64,000 bases of DNA, from NCBI RefSeq assembly GCF_900116365.1, contig NZ_FPAG01000008.1, forward strand, positions 1 to 64,000, given 5' to 3'. The translations under genes and the position numbers were made by a program. Positions 1 through 7,818 of this stretch are shown here, one piece after another (position 1 is the first letter of the stretch; every line of letters starts with the position of its first letter). A model generated the notes under the pieces. That model was not told where the DNA came from. It saw only the letters and a program-made list of their open reading frames with translations, and did not search any database. The DNA is from Zhouia amylolytica (GTDB lineage Bacteria; Bacteroidota; Bacteroidia; Flavobacteriales; Flavobacteriaceae).

Positions 1-280
1 TGTTCTTTAGTTTTTCATCATCTAACTCACGCTCTAAACGTTTAATTTTCTGTGCAGGTGTTTCTTTGGATTTCATAAATAGGTTTGGTTTGCTCCAGTC
101 TAAGGTACCATGTTTTCTTAACCAAACCAAAACTGTGCTTCTACCTTGAATCCCGTAGTGTTTTTGAGCTTGCTTGTAGGTCATCTCGCCTTTTTCTACC
201 TGCGAGACCACAGCTAATTTAAAGCCTAGGTTATAATCGCGCTGTGTGCGTTTGTTCCCTTTGTTCGTCTTGTCTTTCAT
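1..280 (-). CDS. IS3-family transposase OrfA, partial (3' end outside window)
   Basis: About 93 codons are visible from ATG at 280. The start MKDKTNKGNKRTQRDYNLGF is basic. It is followed by a helix-turn-helix region (residues ~20-55) with the phrase MTYKQAQKHYGI and then STVLVWLRKHG, typical of the transposase_8/HTH_28 OrfA proteins that bind the IS ends. From about residue 77 a run of charged heptads (KIKRLERELDDEK) starts the leucine zipper used for multimerisation in this family. The zipper is cut by the window edge. OrfB with the DDE integrase domain would follow, usually by -1 frameshifting. The ORF has no visible disruption, so the element may be intact. Confidence 0.8.
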   Translation of the reverse strand, partial: MKDKTNKGNKRTQRDYNLGFKLAVVSQVEKGEMTYKQAQKHYGIQGRSTVLVWLRKHGTLDWSKPNLFMKSKETPAQKIKRLERELDDEKLKN

Positions 281-321
281 AAATAAGTCGTTTTTGTGTC
301 AACTTATATTAGGACGGGACA
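1..321 (-). mobile_element. IS3-family-like insertion sequence, one end, cut by the window edge
   Basis: The end of the element is taken as position 321, where the minus strand begins TGTCCCGTCCTAATATAAGT, about 40 nt before the ATG of an IS3-type OrfA. The TGT start and the short leader before OrfA fit IS3-family termini. The other end, the OrfB integrase and any target duplication lie outside the window. It abuts the terminator that follows the M61 peptidase gene, so it seems to have landed in a harmless spot. The exact terminus is inferred from one end only. Confidence 0.6.
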
Positions 322-328
322 TATAAAT

Positions 329-360
329 AAAAAAAAGCGGGGTTTAACCCCGCTTTTTTT
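329..360 (-). terminator. Strong symmetrical rho-independent terminator after the M61 peptidase
   Basis: GCGGGG (337-342), loop TTTAA, CCCCGC (348-353), flanked by eight A and seven T. It works in both directions by sequence. It sits 21 nt past the M61 stop on the minus strand and 8 nt from the IS end. Confidence 0.9.
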
Positions 361-380
361 ATGATGTTTTGTGCATACAT

Positions 381-2237
381 TTAATTCTTCATCCAGGCGT
401 TTCGAAGTGCAATTTGATCGCTGCTTGCATTTGCTTCCTCAACGATGGCGGTTACTTCGGCCATAGGCGTTTTTGTTTTACCTGAGAGGGTAACTTCTTT
501 TCCTTCTCGTACTACTACCATGGTAATATCCTGATCTGGTTGCCAACCGAATGAACCAATGATCATGTCACGAATATTATCCAGGTTATATGCTGTTCCA
601 TTAATGGATTTGATTATATCTCCACCCTGAATTCCTAAATCGGTCAGAAAAGAGTTCAGCTTTGTATTTCTGAAGAAAACCTCTTTTGAGCCTGGCTTCA
701 CATCGATATATGGAATTTGTCCGTTCATTAAATACCCGGTTTCCTCCATTTTAGCGGTAAATGCTAATCCGACTTTATTTAAGAACGCGGTATAGTTTAT
801 TGGTGTGTCTCCGATGACATGTTTATTGAAGAAATCACCAACCTCAGGATACGTTAGTTTTACGATTTCGTCAATAATGGTATCGTCGTCAAAAGGTTTG
901 TCTTTTCCATATTTGTCTGACAGCTGTTTCATTAGCCATAGGATTCCTTTCTCACCATTACTTTGTTCTCTGATAATGATATCAATGCACATGCCAATAA
1001 GGGCTCCCTTTTGATAGACATTAACATAATTACCTTTATAGGGTTCCTCTAAGATGTTTTCACTCATTACGGTGAAGGACATGTTATCGTCGTAATTTTT
1101 AGCGGTTTGAATTTTTTGATTTATACGATCATAAAATGCTTCATTGCTTATTAATCCTTGTTGAATTTGGAACAGATTTGCGAAATATTCTGTAACTCCT
1201 TCATACATCCATAGGTGCTTAGACATTGCCGGATCATTATAATTGAAATAATGTACTTCTTCCGAGTGTACAGATAGTGGAGTTACAATATGAAAGAACT
1301 CATGAGAAACCACATCGATCATGGTTTCAATCAAGGCTTGTTTAGGCATTGACTCGGGAAGTACCACGGTAGTTGATGTATGATGCTCCAGGGCTCCGAA
1401 TCCGGTCGCATCATTTTCCTGTCCGGTACTTAGGTATAATAAAATGTGATAGCTTTTGGTTGCATTGACGTCTCCTAAAAATGTCTTTTGGGCTTTCATC
1501 ATGCGCTCCATATCTTCTTTGATATCTATAGCTTTATAGGTTCCATTAGGTGAATATACAGATAGGGTAACTTCAATATCATTCACGGTAAAGGTTTCAC
1601 TATCTAATTTTGAATACATTATCGGATTGTCTGTTACTTCGAAGTAACGATTGGCATAGAATGTATCTGTGTTTTCCTTTTGGTTCGCGACTTCTTTTAA
1701 AGAAGTTGAAGCGACAAACCCATTAGGGTGGGTGAAGGAAATCTGATATGGCCGTTGGTCAAGATCGTTGAAATACCCCACTAGCATGTGAAGGTTTAAA
1801 AAGTAATTGGTATTTGCTTCGATGTTCGTTCCTGCAGGGGAGAAAACGGCCTCGTCTACCTGTGTTTCTGTGTCGAACGAATCGTTTACCCAATAAGTTA
1901 CTTTATCGAGGTTTTGAGCATTCGAAATTTGCCAGGTGTTCTTGTCTACCCGATTTGATTGCATTAGGTTACCGTCGTAATCGAAGGCTTTAAAATCATC
2001 TATAAACTGTCCGTAATCGTTATTGCTATAGGTTCCAGGGACTGTTTTAGGGATATAAAAATTAATGGAGGTTGTTGTGAACCTCCCCGGGTCCACTTCT
2101 ACTTTTACTTTGTCATCTTTTACATTGACCAAATCGATGCTGGCATTTACCGGAAGGTTGGTTGCCAAGTCATTTACTTTGGGGCCACAACTATATAAAA
2201 TAGCAGCCGTAAGTACGGTTATGAATATTTTTTTCAT
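381..2237 (-). CDS. M61-family metallopeptidase lipoprotein with C-terminal PDZ domain
   Basis: This 618-aa protein resembles glycyl aminopeptidase-type M61 enzymes, zinc peptidases that trim N-terminal residues. The N-terminus MKKIFITVLTAAILYSC is a lipoprotein signal with Cys17, so it is probably anchored in the periplasm or outer membrane. An N-terminal all-beta M61 domain covers about residues 25-220. The zinc motif HEFFH is at 312-316 and the downstream EGVTEYF at 346-352 supplies the third ligand. A PDZ domain occupies about 500-590 (LGIQGGDIIKSINGTAY), as is usual in the family. It stands alone, with a terminator on each side (2319-2349 and 329-360). Substrate unknown. Family assignment is firm. 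Confidence 0.9.
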   Translation of the reverse strand: MKKIFITVLTAAILYSCGPKVNDLATNLPVNASIDLVNVKDDKVKVEVDPGRFTTTSINFYIPKTVPGTYSNNDYGQFIDDFKAFDYDGNLMQSNRVDKNTWQISNAQNLDKVTYWVNDSFDTETQVDEAVFSPAGTNIEANTNYFLNLHMLVGYFNDLDQRPYQISFTHPNGFVASTSLKEVANQKENTDTFYANRYFEVTDNPIMYSKLDSETFTVNDIEVTLSVYSPNGTYKAIDIKEDMERMMKAQKTFLGDVNATKSYHILLYLSTGQENDATGFGALEHHTSTTVVLPESMPKQALIETMIDVVSHEFFHIVTPLSVHSEEVHYFNYNDPAMSKHLWMYEGVTEYFANLFQIQQGLISNEAFYDRINQKIQTAKNYDDNMSFTVMSENILEEPYKGNYVNVYQKGALIGMCIDIIIREQSNGEKGILWLMKQLSDKYGKDKPFDDDTIIDEIVKLTYPEVGDFFNKHVIGDTPINYTAFLNKVGLAFTAKMEETGYLMNGQIPYIDVKPGSKEVFFRNTKLNSFLTDLGIQGGDIIKSINGTAYNLDNIRDMIIGSFGWQPDQDITMVVVREGKEVTLSGKTKTPMAEVTAIVEEANASSDQIALRNAWMKN

Positions 2238-2318
2238 TCTTTTAATTTTGGTGTTTCAGTTAACTAGTGTGTTTGTTAAAGGTAAAGTTACAGTATTTAA
2301 CATTATTTTAAACCAAAA

Positions 2319-2349
2319 CCTCCCTAAAACCGATGAGGTTTGAGGGAGG
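2319..2349 (-). terminator. Rho-independent terminator at the end of the SPFH-HAD operon
   Basis: CCTCCCT (2319-2325) pairs with AGGGAGG (2343-2349), with an inner AAACC/GGTTT stem. On the minus strand the hairpin is followed by TTTTGGTTT. It lies 45 nt past the HAD stop and separates that operon from the M61 gene. Confidence 0.8.
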
Positions 2350-2393
2350 CTTTGATTTTTGTTGAAATAATAGTCCGAAAATATAGACCTATT

Positions 2394-3212
2394 TTAGTCT
2401 TTAAATAGTTTAGCTATGTGTTTAGCAACGCCATCTTCTTTGTGATGAAGCGTAATGGCATTTGCCACTGCTTTTACTTCGTCTCTTGCATTTGCTACTG
2501 CAACGCCATGACCTACGGCATTTATCATTTCGGTGTCGTTGTAATTATCTCCAAAAGCGATTGCATCATCAATAGACAGTTTAAAGTGCAGGTCCAGCAA
2601 TTTTTGGATACCGGTAAGTTTTGATACTTGTTTGGGAGCAATTTCAATATAAGTGTCTTTGGAACGGTATAGATGCAGGTCATTCCCGAATTCTTTAGTA
2701 AAATATTGAAAGGCTTCTTCTATTAAATGAGCTTCGCCCATACACGTAATTTTATGAGCACCTTTATTTTTGTTCTTCCAATCTTCTAAAGTCTCGATGT
2801 TGGATTTGATTTCGGGTGTTACCCTGGTATTATTTTCTTCTCTTTTGGCCCAATAATCGTATTGTTCTACATACCATTCGTCGTTGTTAAAAAGGCTTAG
2901 ATGAAATTTTTCTGCTGAAATTTGTTCATTATAAGAAATGATACGTTCTAATAAATTGCCGGGAATCTCCAGGTTGTGCAATATTTTATTATTTGCTATT
3001 ACCAGGGCTCCGTTATAACAAATAAGGGGTTGGTCTGTTACCCCTAGTTTATCTTGTATGTGATGCATTTGCTTTGGCATTCTTGCTGAAACCAACACAA
3101 TAGGAACGTAATCTTTTATCCTCTGAATTTCTGAAATGGTAAATGCTGATACATCCCGGTTTTTATCTAAAAGGGTGCCGTCTATATCGGTAAATAATAT
3201 TTTATAAGGCAT
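2394..3212 (-). CDS. Cof-type HAD-superfamily phosphatase
   Basis: A 272-aa cytoplasmic hydrolase of the HAD IIB (Cof/YbjI-like) class, which dephosphorylates small phosphosugars or phosphorylated cofactors. Motif I is FTDIDGTLL with nucleophile Asp9 and acid/base Asp11. Motif II is the VLVSARM region near residue 40. The conserved lysine lies near 200, and motif IV is AFGDNYNDTEMI. The length is normal for the family. Its ATG overlaps the stop of the upstream Arc-like gene by one base (TAATG), so it is translationally coupled as the last gene of the SPFH operon. The substrate cannot be told from sequence. Confidence 0.88.
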   Translation of the reverse strand: MPYKILFTDIDGTLLDKNRDVSAFTISEIQRIKDYVPIVLVSARMPKQMHHIQDKLGVTDQPLICYNGALVIANNKILHNLEIPGNLLERIISYNEQISAEKFHLSLFNNDEWYVEQYDYWAKREENNTRVTPEIKSNIETLEDWKNKNKGAHKITCMGEAHLIEEAFQYFTKEFGNDLHLYRSKDTYIEIAPKQVSKLTGIQKLLDLHFKLSIDDAIAFGDNYNDTEMINAVGHGVAVANARDEVKAVANAITLHHKEDGVAKHIAKLFKD

Positions 3213-3382
3213 TATTCTTTTTCTTTTTTAGTTTTCGGATCTCTATTTTCGTTCTTTAAGCTTTGCATCAGCATCCATTCGATCTGCCCATTGGTACTAC
3301 GAAACTCGTCAGCAGCCCATTTCTCGATTGCTTTTAGCATATCTTCATTGATCCTTAATGCAAATGCTTTTTTCTTAGGCAT
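3212..3382 (-). CDS. Small Arc-like ribbon-helix-helix protein (56 aa)
   Basis: The protein MPKKKAFALRINEDMLKAIE... has the layout of a ribbon-helix-helix DNA-binding domain: a basic N-terminus, a short strand (AFALRIN), then two helices, ending in a lysine-rich tail (KTKKEKE). Residues such as KWAADEFRSTNGQIEWMLMQ fit Arc/MetJ-type helices. The stop overlaps the HAD start by 1 nt and its ATG is 1 nt after the alpha/beta hydrolase stop. Arc-like small proteins next to SPFH proteins recur in Bacteroidota. It may regulate its own operon or bind the SPFH partner; neither is shown. Confidence 0.8.
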   Translation of the reverse strand: MPKKKAFALRINEDMLKAIEKWAADEFRSTNGQIEWMLMQSLKNENRDPKTKKEKE

Positions 3383-3383
3383 A

Positions 3384-4322
3384 TTATTTATTAATAAATT
3401 CAGTAATAGTTTCTACTAGTTCTGAAGCGAGTGCAAAATTAGCAGAATAATATGATTCGTTATTTTCTTTTAATGTATGTACTTCTTTTAGTACATGATT
3501 CATATCTTTTATAATTCTCAAATCTGCATCGGGTTTTGCGTTGAATAGATTTTTTGCATCTTCAATCCTTACTTGTATGTCGGCATCTCCCTGAATAATT
3601 AATGTTCTGGCTTTAACATTTTTTATCTCTTCTAAAGGTTTATAGGCTATATATGATTTAAGAAAATGATGATTTGCAGGGGCAAATATTCCAACCAGAT
3701 AAGGGTTAACGTTTAAAATGGTGTCTGTTTTTTTAAGTTCTTCAAAATGCGCTTTTACGGTAGGAGAAAGTGCTGCGCTTTGAGCGTTTATCTGACGCAT
3801 TATTAATGTTTCAAAATCTTCAGATGGTCCTGCAAGGGATATATAATTGGTGACGTTAGTGTCCTGTGCAAGCATGGCGGTTAATGAACCTTGACTATGC
3901 CCTATGAGGGTAATATTTGTAAAGCGTTTATCTTTTTTGAAGTAATCAATAATTACTTTAACATCTGTAACAAGATCTTCGAAAACCGTTTTATCGGACA
4001 TTAATTTAATATTCTCTGCAATAGATGTTCTCTTATCATAGCGATAAAAGGCAATACCTCTTGCATTTAAACTATCAGCCAATAGTTTAATATAATTGGC
4101 TTTGATTTCTATGGTGCCGAGTTTTTGATTGCCATTTCTGTCTACATTACCGGAGCCATGAATAAAGATGGCCAGGGGCATTTTTTCATTTGATCCGGGG
4201 TAACTTAGCGTTCCGGGTAATGCAATGTTGTCATTATAGAGTGCCACTTCTTCCTGCTTTATGTCCTGACTCTGGCATATAAGATTGGTGAAGAGGCATA
4301 TATAAAAAACGAGCTGTTTCAT
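3384..4322 (-). CDS. Alpha/beta hydrolase, exported
   Basis: A 312-aa serine hydrolase. A signal peptide covers roughly residues 1-19 (MKQLVFYICLFTNLICQSQD). The oxyanion segment is FIHGSG at 53-58. The nucleophile elbow is GHSQG with Ser143. The acid is Asp246 or Asp248 in QGDADIQV, and the histidine is His277 in DMNHVL. The fold matches dienelactone hydrolase and S9-peptidase-like lipases and esterases. It overlaps the upstream membrane-protein gene by 4 nt and ends 1 nt before the Arc-like gene, so it belongs to the SPFH operon. An esterase acting on lipid or cell-wall esters at the envelope is possible, but the substrate is unknown. Confidence 0.85.
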   Translation of the reverse strand: MKQLVFYICLFTNLICQSQDIKQEEVALYNDNIALPGTLSYPGSNEKMPLAIFIHGSGNVDRNGNQKLGTIEIKANYIKLLADSLNARGIAFYRYDKRTSIAENIKLMSDKTVFEDLVTDVKVIIDYFKKDKRFTNITLIGHSQGSLTAMLAQDTNVTNYISLAGPSEDFETLIMRQINAQSAALSPTVKAHFEELKKTDTILNVNPYLVGIFAPANHHFLKSYIAYKPLEEIKNVKARTLIIQGDADIQVRIEDAKNLFNAKPDADLRIIKDMNHVLKEVHTLKENNESYYSANFALASELVETITEFINK

Positions 4323-4822
4323 GTTGTCGTAATAGGATTAAAATAGGTTGTAATTGTTTTATCGGCCAATTCCGGTTTTTGGGTGCCTATTAACAATTTT
4401 TTATTGTTTTTGTAAATAATCTGAATGCCTTTATTACCTCTTATGTTCAGTGCTTTGCCTTTTCCGCGAAAACCAATGCGCCAACCATAGCCTCCATAAT
4501 CTTTGATCGGGTTATACTTAATTACTTTACACATTTTGATTTCTCCCCATTTGATGGTTTTATCATTTCTCTGAATTGGTGAGAATCTATAGTGAATACC
4601 AATCTCATTTATTTTGGTGGTTAGTTTAACAGTTCGGATCAGGATAAATATGAGTCCCATGGTAACTATTATGATCACTAATGCTGTAACTGATTCTTTA
4701 TCTCCATTATTTAATTTATTTTTTTCCAGGATGAATGGAATTAAAGCACCAATAAAGGCCAATATTAAAGTAGCGTAGATCCACCATTGATTAAACCGCT
4801 GCTCTTCAGTAAAGACTTTCAT
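4319..4822 (-). CDS. Membrane protein of unknown function with two N-terminal TM helices
   Basis: The 167-aa protein has hydrophobic helices at about residues 14-32 (WIYATLILAFIGALIPFIL) and 45-63 (VTALVIIIVTMGLIFILIR). A soluble beta-rich part of about 95 residues follows (IHYRFSPIQRN...IKWGEI...YGWRIGFRGKGKALNIRGNKGI...). That pattern recalls bacterial PH-like domains behind membrane anchors, but I do not recognise the family with confidence. Its ATG overlaps the DUF4177 stop by 1 nt and its end overlaps the hydrolase start by 4 nt. It probably works at the membrane with the SPFH protein encoded upstream. Confidence 0.7.
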   Translation of the reverse strand: MKVFTEEQRFNQWWIYATLILAFIGALIPFILEKNKLNNGDKESVTALVIIIVTMGLIFILIRTVKLTTKINEIGIHYRFSPIQRNDKTIKWGEIKMCKVIKYNPIKDYGGYGWRIGFRGKGKALNIRGNKGIQIIYKNNKKLLIGTQKPELADKTITTYFNPITTT

Positions 4823-4998
4823 TATCTTTCATTTTTATCGCGTTCGAGGATGGCTTTTATTGCGAAATTTTTATCGCTGAATACGGCTGTCACAACGCGC
4901 CATCCATCGCGAGCATACCCATTTAATTCTGCTTCAAAATTCTTGTCTGTATTTGTAAAAAGGTTTGATTTTTGTTTTAGGATTTTATATTCTTTCAT
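4822..4998 (-). CDS. DUF4177-like small protein (58 aa)
   Basis: The sequence begins MKEYKILKQKSNLFTNTDKN and continues FEAELNGYARDGWRVV, ending AILERDKNER. This matches the DUF4177 pattern of a leading strand, FExxLNxYAxxGWRVV, and a closing strand with LER. The fold is a small beta-alpha-beta unit of unknown role. The start codon is 9 nt after the SPFH stop, and the TAA overlaps the next ATG by one base. It is the second gene of the SPFH operon. Confidence 0.8.
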   Translation of the reverse strand: MKEYKILKQKSNLFTNTDKNFEAELNGYARDGWRVVTAVFSDKNFAIKAILERDKNER

Positions 4999-5007
4999 GT
5001 TGAAATT

Positions 5008-5868
5008 TTAATGGTGTAAGGTTCCTGCATTAACTATAGGGGCTGCATCTTTGTCGGAGCAAAGTACTACCATAAGGTTACTCACCATGGCTGATTTACG
5101 TTCTTCATCCAGATCTACCAATTCTTTTTTGCTTAATTCATCTAGTGCCATTTCCACCATACTTACAGCTCCCTCTACAATTTTATGACGGGCGGCAACA
5201 ATGGCGGTGGCCTGTTGACGTTTAAGCATTGCATTGGCGATTTCCTGAGCATAGGCCAGGTAACCGATTCTGGCTTCTAAAACTTCGATCCCTGCCATAG
5301 CCAGGCGTTCCTGAATTTCTTTCTCCAAGTCTTCACTGACTTCATTTACGCTAGATCTTAAGGTGATGTCTTCATCCAGTCCTTCATCTGCAAAGTTGTC
5401 GTATGGGTACATGCTTGCCAATTTTCTAACTGCTGCATCCGTTTGGACACGTACAAAGTTTTCATAATTATCAACGTCGAATGCTGCTTTATAGGTGTCG
5501 GTCACTCTCCATACCAGAATAGTACTAATCATGACAGGGTTTCCAATTTTATCATTTACTTTTAATCGTTCACTATCGAAATTACTGGCTCGTAATGAGA
5601 TCTTCTTTTTTGTAAAGAATGGGTTCACCCAATAAAATCCATTTTTCTTAATTGTGCCTACATATTTTCCAAATAGTAAAAGAACCCTCGAGTTATTTGG
5701 ATTTACGAGGGTGAATCCCGGAAGTATGAATAAAGCAATTATTATCGCAATGAGGAACATCGTATTTGATTGTGAGATTACCATATACAAGCCTCCGAAG
5801 AAAAGGATCATTGCCGCAAAGAGCATAAGATATCCGTTTAAGCCAGATGTTATTTTTTCATTTGTCAT
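5008..5868 (-). CDS. SPFH/band-7 domain membrane protein (stomatin-like)
   Basis: A 286-aa protein. Two hydrophobic segments come first (about residues 12-30 and 33-52, MLFAAMILFFGGLYMVI and MFLIAIIIALFILPGF). An SPFH domain follows (about 57-230), with the VNPFFTKKKISLRASNFDSE region, the ILVWRVTDTYKAAFDVDNYE strand-helix and the AYAQEIANAMLKRQQA helix. Such proteins form oligomeric scaffolds in membrane microdomains and often control proteases or transporters. It is the first gene of a six-gene operon (DUF4177, membrane protein, hydrolase, Arc-like, HAD). No NfeD partner is present. An inverted repeat at 5882-5904 lies just upstream and may be an operator. Confidence 0.9.
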   Translation of the reverse strand: MTNEKITSGLNGYLMLFAAMILFFGGLYMVISQSNTMFLIAIIIALFILPGFTLVNPNNSRVLLLFGKYVGTIKKNGFYWVNPFFTKKKISLRASNFDSERLKVNDKIGNPVMISTILVWRVTDTYKAAFDVDNYENFVRVQTDAAVRKLASMYPYDNFADEGLDEDITLRSSVNEVSEDLEKEIQERLAMAGIEVLEARIGYLAYAQEIANAMLKRQQATAIVAARHKIVEGAVSMVEMALDELSKKELVDLDEERKSAMVSNLMVVLCSDKDAAPIVNAGTLHH

Positions 5869-5881
5869 AATGATAGTTTTG

Positions 5882-5904
5882 TATGATATTAAAATGATAT
5901 CATA
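5882..5904. promoter_or_regulatory. Operator-like inverted repeat upstream of the SPFH operon
   Basis: TATGATAT (5882-5889) and ATATCATA (5897-5904) are perfect 8-base inverted arms 7 nt apart. The right arm is part of a second palindrome, ATGATATCAT (5894-5903). It lies 14 to 36 nt upstream of the SPFH ATG. The Arc-like protein encoded in the operon is an obvious candidate ligand, since ribbon-helix-helix dimers bind such sites. The region is AT-rich, so chance is possible. Confidence 0.35.
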
Positions 5905-5965
5905 AAGATATTGAATTAATTTTTAATAGTTCCGATATTTAACATTTAGATTTCATTGATATAAT

Positions 5966-5973
5966 TACTTTTG
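5966..5973 (+). promoter_or_regulatory. -7 promoter element of the S1/P1 nuclease gene
   Basis: TACTTTTG matches the Bacteroidota TAnnTTTG consensus and lies 14 nt before the ATG. No clear TTG -33 element at the right distance was found. Confidence 0.5.
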
Positions 5974-5987
5974 AAAAAAAATAAAGA

Positions 5988-6758
5988 ATGAAAAGATTGT
6001 TATTATTGCTAGTGCTATCGAGTCAGTTTTGTTTGGCAGAGACTTCAATATGGGGATCTACCGGTCATAGGGTTGTCGGAGAGGTAGCGACTGAATACTT
6101 AAAAGGCAGTACTAAAAGAAAGTTGAATTTATTGTTAGATAGTCAGAGTTTAGCTTTAGTATCTACTTTTGGAGACGATATCAAATCAGATAAGCGATAT
6201 AAAGAGTTTAATCCGTGGCATTATGTGAATATTCCATCCGGGGGATTATACGATTCACATGATGCCTCGGCGCATGGTGATATTATACAGGGAATCGAAA
6301 AGTGCATTGCTGTGATTCAGCAAAAGGAGGCTACTAAAGATGATAAGGCCTTCTATTTAAAAATGCTTGTACATTTAATAGGTGATTTGCATCAGCCTTT
6401 GCACGTAGGGAGGGCTGAAGACAAGGGAGGTAATGACATTCAGGTTAGATGGTTTAATAAAGGGACTAATTTGCATCGGGTTTGGGATAGCGATATGATC
6501 AATCATTATAAGATGAGTTATTCTGAACTTGCAGAGAACCTTCCGAAGTTAAGCAGGAAAGAGCGAAAAGCTATTGAGGAAGGTACTATTTTGGACTGGA
6601 CTTATGAATCACAAAAGCTGGCTGATAAAGTGTATGCAACAGCTGATTCAGGTGCTAAATTAGGATATGGGTATATGTATGAAAATTTTAGTCAGGTGAG
6701 GTATCAATTGTTAAAAGGGGGAATTCGACTGGCTAAGGTTTTGAATGCCATTTTATGA
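5988..6758 (+). CDS. Secreted S1/P1-type zinc nuclease
   Basis: A 256-aa protein related to fungal S1/P1 nucleases, which cleave single-stranded DNA/RNA and release 3'-phosphate from nucleotides using three zinc ions. A signal peptide ends near residue 18-21 (LCLAE-type cleavage), so that Trp22 becomes the mature N-terminal zinc ligand, as in the family. Further ligands are visible: His27 in STGHRVVG, Asp near 63-64 (FGDDIKSD), His in WHYVNIP, the HLIGDLHQPLH cluster and the NLHRVWDSD motif. The length is normal. The gene stands alone and probably scavenges phosphate or nucleosides from extracellular nucleic acid. Confidence 0.92.
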   Translation: MKRLLLLLVLSSQFCLAETSIWGSTGHRVVGEVATEYLKGSTKRKLNLLLDSQSLALVSTFGDDIKSDKRYKEFNPWHYVNIPSGGLYDSHDASAHGDIIQGIEKCIAVIQQKEATKDDKAFYLKMLVHLIGDLHQPLHVGRAEDKGGNDIQVRWFNKGTNLHRVWDSDMINHYKMSYSELAENLPKLSRKERKAIEEGTILDWTYESQKLADKVYATADSGAKLGYGYMYENFSQVRYQLLKGGIRLAKVLNAIL

Positions 6759-6836
6759 TAATTTGGCAATAGAGTATTGATTATCAGTTTATAGCACGAT
6801 TTGGTGTTAAAGTTTATAAAATTTCCGATAAAATGC

Positions 6837-6866
6837 TTGTTTTATTATTTTCACATAGTATTTTTG
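6837..6866 (+). promoter_or_regulatory. Promoter of the small membrane protein at 6907
   Basis: TTG at 6837-6839, 19 nt spacer, then TATTTTTG at 6859-6866, a perfect TAnnTTTG. It puts the expected transcript start near 6870 and helps to limit the possible start codons (GTG 6886 or ATG 6907). Confidence 0.6.
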
Positions 6867-6906
6867 CGCTCGGAAAAAGGATAAAGTGCTGAAATTTAAA
6901 GTGTTG

Positions 6907-7314
6907 ATGAAGTTGTTTTATGCTGGAATTAGAATCTTTGTAGGAGCGCAATTAATGTTTGCGGGATATGGAGAAACTGTTGCTTTAAATGAGCTCTCAT
7001 CGAATATTGTTAGTACTTCAGGAGGAAACATTTTATTAGAGAATAATGTATTTCAAGCGTTATTAATTTGTCTTCCTTTTATCAAATTTGGATTAGGATT
7101 GTTTCTTTTACCGGGTTTCTTCACTAAACCAAGTCTTATAGCAGGCTTAGTATTATTTGGAGTTTTAACCCTGGTAATGATGATTAGCGGAAACTCATCA
7201 GAGGTAATTGGAAATCTTTTTTATTTGACTTTTTTCGCTGGATTATTAAAGTGTTTAGACTATAACAATATTTCCTTAGATAATAAGGCGAACTTAACCT
7301 GTAGAAGCTTATAG
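6907..7314 (+). CDS. DoxX-like small integral membrane protein
   Basis: Using ATG at 6907 the protein has 135 aa; a GTG at 6886 would add seven residues (MLKFKVL) but leaves only about 16 nt of leader after the promoter. Four hydrophobic stretches are visible: near the start (YAGIRIFVGAQLMFAGYG), then ALLICLPFIKFGLGLFLL, SLIAGLVLFGVLTLVMMI and NLFYLTFFAGLLKCL. This four-helix layout and length resemble DoxX/MauE-like membrane proteins, but no diagnostic residues settle it. The gene is monocistronic, ended by the terminator at 7372-7396. Function unknown. Confidence 0.65.
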   Translation: MKLFYAGIRIFVGAQLMFAGYGETVALNELSSNIVSTSGGNILLENNVFQALLICLPFIKFGLGLFLLPGFFTKPSLIAGLVLFGVLTLVMMISGNSSEVIGNLFYLTFFAGLLKCLDYNNISLDNKANLTCRSL

Positions 7315-7371
7315 TGGTTGTTTATAAGTGAATTGCTTAGGCGATTTGATTTTTTTGAGTTAATTAATGAT

Positions 7372-7396
7372 AAAGGCCGTACCCAACGGCCTTTTT
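7372..7396 (+). terminator. Terminator between convergent membrane-protein genes
   Basis: GGCCGT (7375-7380), loop ACCCA, ACGGCC (7386-7391), followed by five T. AAA precedes the stem, so it can also act on the minus strand for the gene ending at 7401. Confidence 0.85.
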
Positions 7397-7400
7397 CTTT

Positions 7401-7754
7401 TTAATTTATATAGGAATATGCCCAAAGCATCAGTACAAACTGCAGGGGTATTCTACTCAGGAGGAGCCATTTTGGGAATCCGGCCGAAGCCTTTTCGCTG
7501 CTGAGCATATAGAAATGTACCAAGAGAAAAATACAAAGCATTAAGATAATTCCATATAGTGCGATATTTTTAATTGCCGGAATACAAATTGAAATGCCCA
7601 ATATAATTTCTGCAAGACCACTAAACCATACGAGTCCTTTATGATTTGGTAAATACCGGGGCATGATGCGCAAATATATTTTTGGTTTCAAAAAATGCAT
7701 AATGCCAGCACATACGTATAGCAGGGCCATTAGGTATAGATGCCATGGTAACAT
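7401..7754 (-). CDS. DoxX-family membrane protein
   Basis: I take ATG at 7754 (MLPWHLYLMALLYVCAGI), giving 117 aa; a TTG seven codons upstream is less likely. Four TM helices are clear: residues ~5-22, ~42-60 (WFSGLAEIILGISICIPAI), ~66-85 and ~97-115. The phrases YVCAGIMHFLKPKIYLRIMP and GLVWFSGLAEIILG are typical of DoxX-like proteins of Bacteroidota, which have a His/Phe-Pro-Pro-like motif after helix 1 and a Glu in helix 2. The role is unknown; relatives are linked to quinone or thiol redox. It follows the DUF885 gene on the same strand with a 65-nt gap and may be cotranscribed. Confidence 0.75.
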   Translation of the reverse strand: MLPWHLYLMALLYVCAGIMHFLKPKIYLRIMPRYLPNHKGLVWFSGLAEIILGISICIPAIKNIALYGIILMLCIFLLVHFYMLSSEKASAGFPKWLLLSRIPLQFVLMLWAYSYIN

Positions 7755-7818
7755 AAGCTTATATTTAAACAGCAATTCTCAAGGCTTCATAGCGCTGGAA
7801 ATGCCGGGGGTGATTTAA

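Noticed and set aside
5654-5905. Plus-strand ORF of 83 codons over the SPFH start
   Set aside because: Antisense to the conserved N-terminal part of the SPFH gene; composition unlike a protein.
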